Positions 5,247-6,667 of a DNA stretch of 6,667 nt are shown piece after piece. The stretch is from positions 1 through 6,667 of the forward strand of contig JAPWUY010000105.1 of NCBI GenBank assembly GCA_028275295.1. Direction: 5' to 3'. The stretch is from Thermodesulfobacteriota bacterium (GTDB lineage Bacteria > Desulfobacterota > Desulfocorpusculales > Desulfocorpusculum). The stretch's first letter is position 1. Each line of letters opens with the position of its first letter. The position numbers were made by a program, and so were the translations under genes. The notes beneath the pieces are model-generated. The model worked only from the letters and a program-made list of their open reading frames with translations, made no database searches and was not told the DNA's origin.

Positions 5247-5889
5247 GGGCACTCTCTCTGGGGCGAGGTACATAGCTGGATGCGACGTGGCATATGGGGC
5301 AGAGGACCATTGGCTTGTAGCCGGAGTTGTCCTATGGGACATGGAGAAAGGGAGGATTGTGGAGTCGCGGACCGTAACGGCAGAGGTCAATTTCCCCTAT
5401 GTTCCAGGTTATCTTTCCTTCAGGGAATGTCCTCCTTTGCTCGAGGTCCTCTCGAAGCTTGGAAGAGAGGTCCACGCTGTCCTCGTCGATGGGCATGGGA
5501 TCGCTCATCCCAGGGGACTTGGGCTGGCAAGTCATTTGGGCCTTCACCTGGATGTCCCTACAGTAGGATGTGCCAAGAGTCTCCTGGCTGGGGAGTACGA
5601 GGAGCCAGGCCCCAAAAGGGGGAATGTGGGATGGATCTTCCTCAACGGGAAGGTAGTTGGCGCAGCTCTCCGCACAAGGGACCTAGTGAAGCCGGTCTTT
5701 GTCTCGCCTGGAAACAATCTGGGTGTGAAGGACTCGGTGGAATTGGTTTTGAAATGCTGCAGGGGCTATAGGATCCCCGAGCCCATAAGATGTGCCCATC
5801 TCCTGGTCCAGGGGAAGAAAAGGGAAGGGAACCGAAGGGATTGCGAGCCCCAGATGGGGCCTGTGGAGAAAAACGGCTTGAATCCATAA
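5158..5889 (+). CDS. nfi: Endonuclease V (deoxyinosine 3' endonuclease)
   Basis: This 243-residue endonuclease V cleaves the second phosphodiester bond 3' of deaminated bases, chiefly (deoxy)inosine, in DNA or RNA. The whole active site is visible: Asp43 in AGCDVAY, PYVPG with the wedge Tyr81, FRE with Glu90, VDGHGIAHPR with Asp111 and His117, and Lys140 in GCAKS. RIPEPIR near residue 205 is the family C-terminal motif. The ATG at 5158 is chosen because the first 20 residues (MRIRHIHPWELSLEEARRIQ) line up with the start of the Thermotoga enzyme as I remember it (RQLHRWDLPPEEA). That places the true N-terminus inside the exonuclease gene, an 89-nt overlap in another frame, with only a weak G-rich ribosome site, which suggests translational coupling. 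About 25 extra, Lys/Arg-rich residues follow the core and look dispensable. The lipoprotein gene starts 14 bases after the stop. Confidence 0.95.
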   Translation: MRIRHIHPWELSLEEARRIQGILAAQLIPEGTLSGARYIAGCDVAYGAEDHWLVAGVVLWDMEKGRIVESRTVTAEVNFPYVPGYLSFRECPPLLEVLSKLGREVHAVLVDGHGIAHPRGLGLASHLGLHLDVPTVGCAKSLLAGEYEEPGPKRGNVGWIFLNGKVVGAALRTRDLVKPVFVSPGNNLGVKDSVELVLKCCRGYRIPEPIRCAHLLVQGKKREGNRRDCEPQMGPVEKNGLNP

Positions 5890-5891
5890 AA

Positions 5892-5900
5892 GGGAGGTGA
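5892..5900 (+). promoter_or_regulatory. Near-consensus Shine-Dalgarno of the small lipoprotein gene
   Basis: GGGAGGTGA at 5892-5900 is almost a full complement of the 16S rRNA 3' end. It selects the ATG at 5904 (six bases after GGAGG) rather than the GTG inside the motif at 5897. It is the strongest ribosome site in the window. Confidence 0.75.
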
Positions 5901-5903
5901 GGG

Positions 5904-6098
5904 ATGAGGGCAGGAAACCTCACAATGGTTCTCTGGGCCTTGATTTTGGTCTTGGGACTTTTTTCCCTCCAGGGCTGTTCCCAGTGGCTTGCCATGTGGG
6001 ACGATGCTGTGGATGCTTATTTTGTCTGCAGCAGAGACCCTTCCTCTCCTGGATGTGTTCCCTTTGGTTGGGGATATAGACCGGGGATGGGGATGTGA
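5904..6098 (+). CDS. Small predicted lipoprotein
   Basis: This 64-residue protein has a signal peptide. A short N-terminus (MRAGN) with Arg2 as its only charged residue precedes a hydrophobic stretch at about 6-21, then a lipobox LQGC with Cys25 as the likely lipidated residue. The mature peptide would be only 40 residues: SQWLAMWDDAVD, then a Cys42/Cys51 pair flanking SRDPSSPG, then an aromatic/glycine tail with FGWGYRPGMGM. The two cysteines could form a disulfide once exported. The residue after the lipid Cys is Ser, not Asp, so outer-membrane sorting is plausible in a Gram-negative. I do not recognise a family. It follows endonuclease V by 14 bases with a very strong ribosome site, so it is probably co-transcribed, though a functional link to nucleases is not obvious. 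Strong translation signals and a clean signal peptide argue that it is real despite its size. Confidence 0.75.
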   Translation: MRAGNLTMVLWALILVLGLFSLQGCSQWLAMWDDAVDAYFVCSRDPSSPGCVPFGWGYRPGMGM

Positions 6099-6120
6099 GG
6101 GAAGGGGATCCTCCTCCTTG

Positions 6121-6150
6121 TTGACAGGCTTGATCCGAATCCCCTAAGAT
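6121..6150 (+). promoter_or_regulatory. Sigma70-type promoter for the methyltransferase gene
   Basis: A perfect -35 box TTGACA at 6121-6126 is followed after 18 bases by TAAGAT at 6145-6150 (four of six to TATAAT). The transcript would start near 6157, leaving a leader of about 50 bases before ATG 6206. It is the best promoter match in the window and separates this gene from the lipoprotein operon. Confidence 0.5.
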
Positions 6151-6205
6151 ACTTCGGTCTTCTGGCTCGCTCAAAGAAGTCTCAGTCCACCTCCATCAAG
6201 TGAGT

Positions 6206-6667
6206 ATGGTCAAGGCACAGACCAAGGGAAAGGTTCCAGACGAGAGTACTCCAAAAGAGCCCATAGACAAGGAATGGGACGATGAGAGGGTGATCCCCAA
6301 ACACCTGAGCCGCGATACCCAGTTTCTCTTTTCCAGAATGACGGAGGAGACCTTGAAGGCCGTCGGGGCCAAGAAGGGTCAGATAGTGCTGGATGTGGGA
6401 TGTGGAAGGGCATTGGACTTAGCTGCTCAAGGGGAAAAGGGGGCCATACTGGTAGGGTGCGATGGATCGAGGGTGATGGTGATGAGGGCGAAGGGGGTTG
6501 TCCAGTCCCATGGCCTTCCAGCGAATATCGTCTTTTGCAGTGCTGAGAACCTCCCCTTCAAGAAAGGAAGCATCGATATCGTCTATTGCAAAGGGGCCAT
6601 AGACCATTTCTACGACCCCCGCAGGGCCCTAGAGGAGATGGAGAGGGTTCTCGCGGAAGGCGGGAAA
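6206..6667 (+). CDS. SAM-dependent class I methyltransferase (N-terminal part)
   Basis: The first 154 residues of a Rossmann-fold methyltransferase, open at the window edge. After a charged 30-residue leader (KAQTKGKVPDESTPKEP), motif I is VLDVGCGRALDLA at 61-73, the SAM-binding glycine loop. Motif II is VGCDGS at 83-88 with Asp86 positioned for the ribose hydroxyls. AENLPF (113-118) is the adenine-binding Asp/Glu-Asn region, and SIDIVYC (122-128) is motif IV. EMERVLAEGGK at 144-154 is the usual strand before the missing C-terminal part. The pattern is that of the UbiE/Methyltransf_11 group, whose substrates range from quinones to small metabolites; the substrate-determining part is not visible. 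ATG 6206 is preferred; GTG 6200 is in the same frame, and neither has a good Shine-Dalgarno (AAGTGAG overlaps the GTG). A promoter lies just upstream. Confidence 0.88.
   Translation, partial: MVKAQTKGKVPDESTPKEPIDKEWDDERVIPKHLSRDTQFLFSRMTEETLKAVGAKKGQIVLDVGCGRALDLAAQGEKGAILVGCDGSRVMVMRAKGVVQSHGLPANIVFCSAENLPFKKGSIDIVYCKGAIDHFYDPRRALEEMERVLAEGGK

Noticed and set aside
6102..6119. Hairpin AAGGGG/CTCCTT after the lipoprotein gene as a terminator
   Set aside because: It is only six pairs including a G-U, and it is followed directly by the TTGACA box rather than a T-run.

Overview
The window looks like chromosomal DNA from an anaerobic, Gram-negative-type bacterium. It carries a tungsten-type aldehyde oxidoreductase operon, a small lipoprotein with a lipobox, sigma70-like promoter hexamers and strong Shine-Dalgarno sites. 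It is moderately GC-rich. Arginine is mostly encoded by AGG/AGA rather than CGN, a bias often seen in thermophiles. My best guess is a Desulfobacterota (deltaproteobacterial) relative, possibly thermophilic. That is inference from style and gene content only; there is no rRNA or other phylogenetic marker here.

Layout. (1) 1-3073, plus strand: the 3' end of an aldehyde:ferredoxin oxidoreductase (AOR) large subunit; a four-cluster ferredoxin-like subunit; a MoaD/ThiS-type sulfur carrier ending in Gly-Gly; an FAD/NADH-dependent oxidoreductase; and a 63-residue zinc-ribbon protein that starts inside the FAD gene. Spacing is tight after the first gene (3 nt, 1 nt, then a 34-nt overlap), so this reads as one operon. 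Together it resembles an NAD-linked, multi-subunit tungsten AOR of the AorABC type, with a dedicated MoaD-like protein probably serving pterin-cofactor sulfuration. (2) 3129-3965, minus strand: a monoacylglycerol-lipase-like alpha/beta hydrolase, convergent with the AOR operon. (3) 3966-4148: a divergent intergenic region with a promoter candidate in each direction and a 12-bp perfect palindrome. (4) 4149-6098, plus strand: a YhaM-like OB-fold/HD 3'-5' exonuclease overlapping endonuclease V by 89 nt, followed 14 nt later by a small lipoprotein with a near-perfect Shine-Dalgarno. (5) 6099-6667: a sigma70-like promoter (TTGACA, 18 nt, TAAGAT) and the first 154 codons of a SAM-dependent methyltransferase that runs off the window.

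The most thought-provoking arrangement is the YhaM-like/endonuclease V pair. Endonuclease V nicks 3' of a deaminated base and leaves the lesion near a 3'-OH end. A 3'-5' exonuclease is what would be needed to remove it. The overlap suggests co-translation and a possible two-protein excision-repair or inosine-RNA turnover module; this is a hypothesis, not shown by the sequence. I saw no mobile element, CRISPR array, rRNA or tRNA, and no gene-free stretch over 300 bases.
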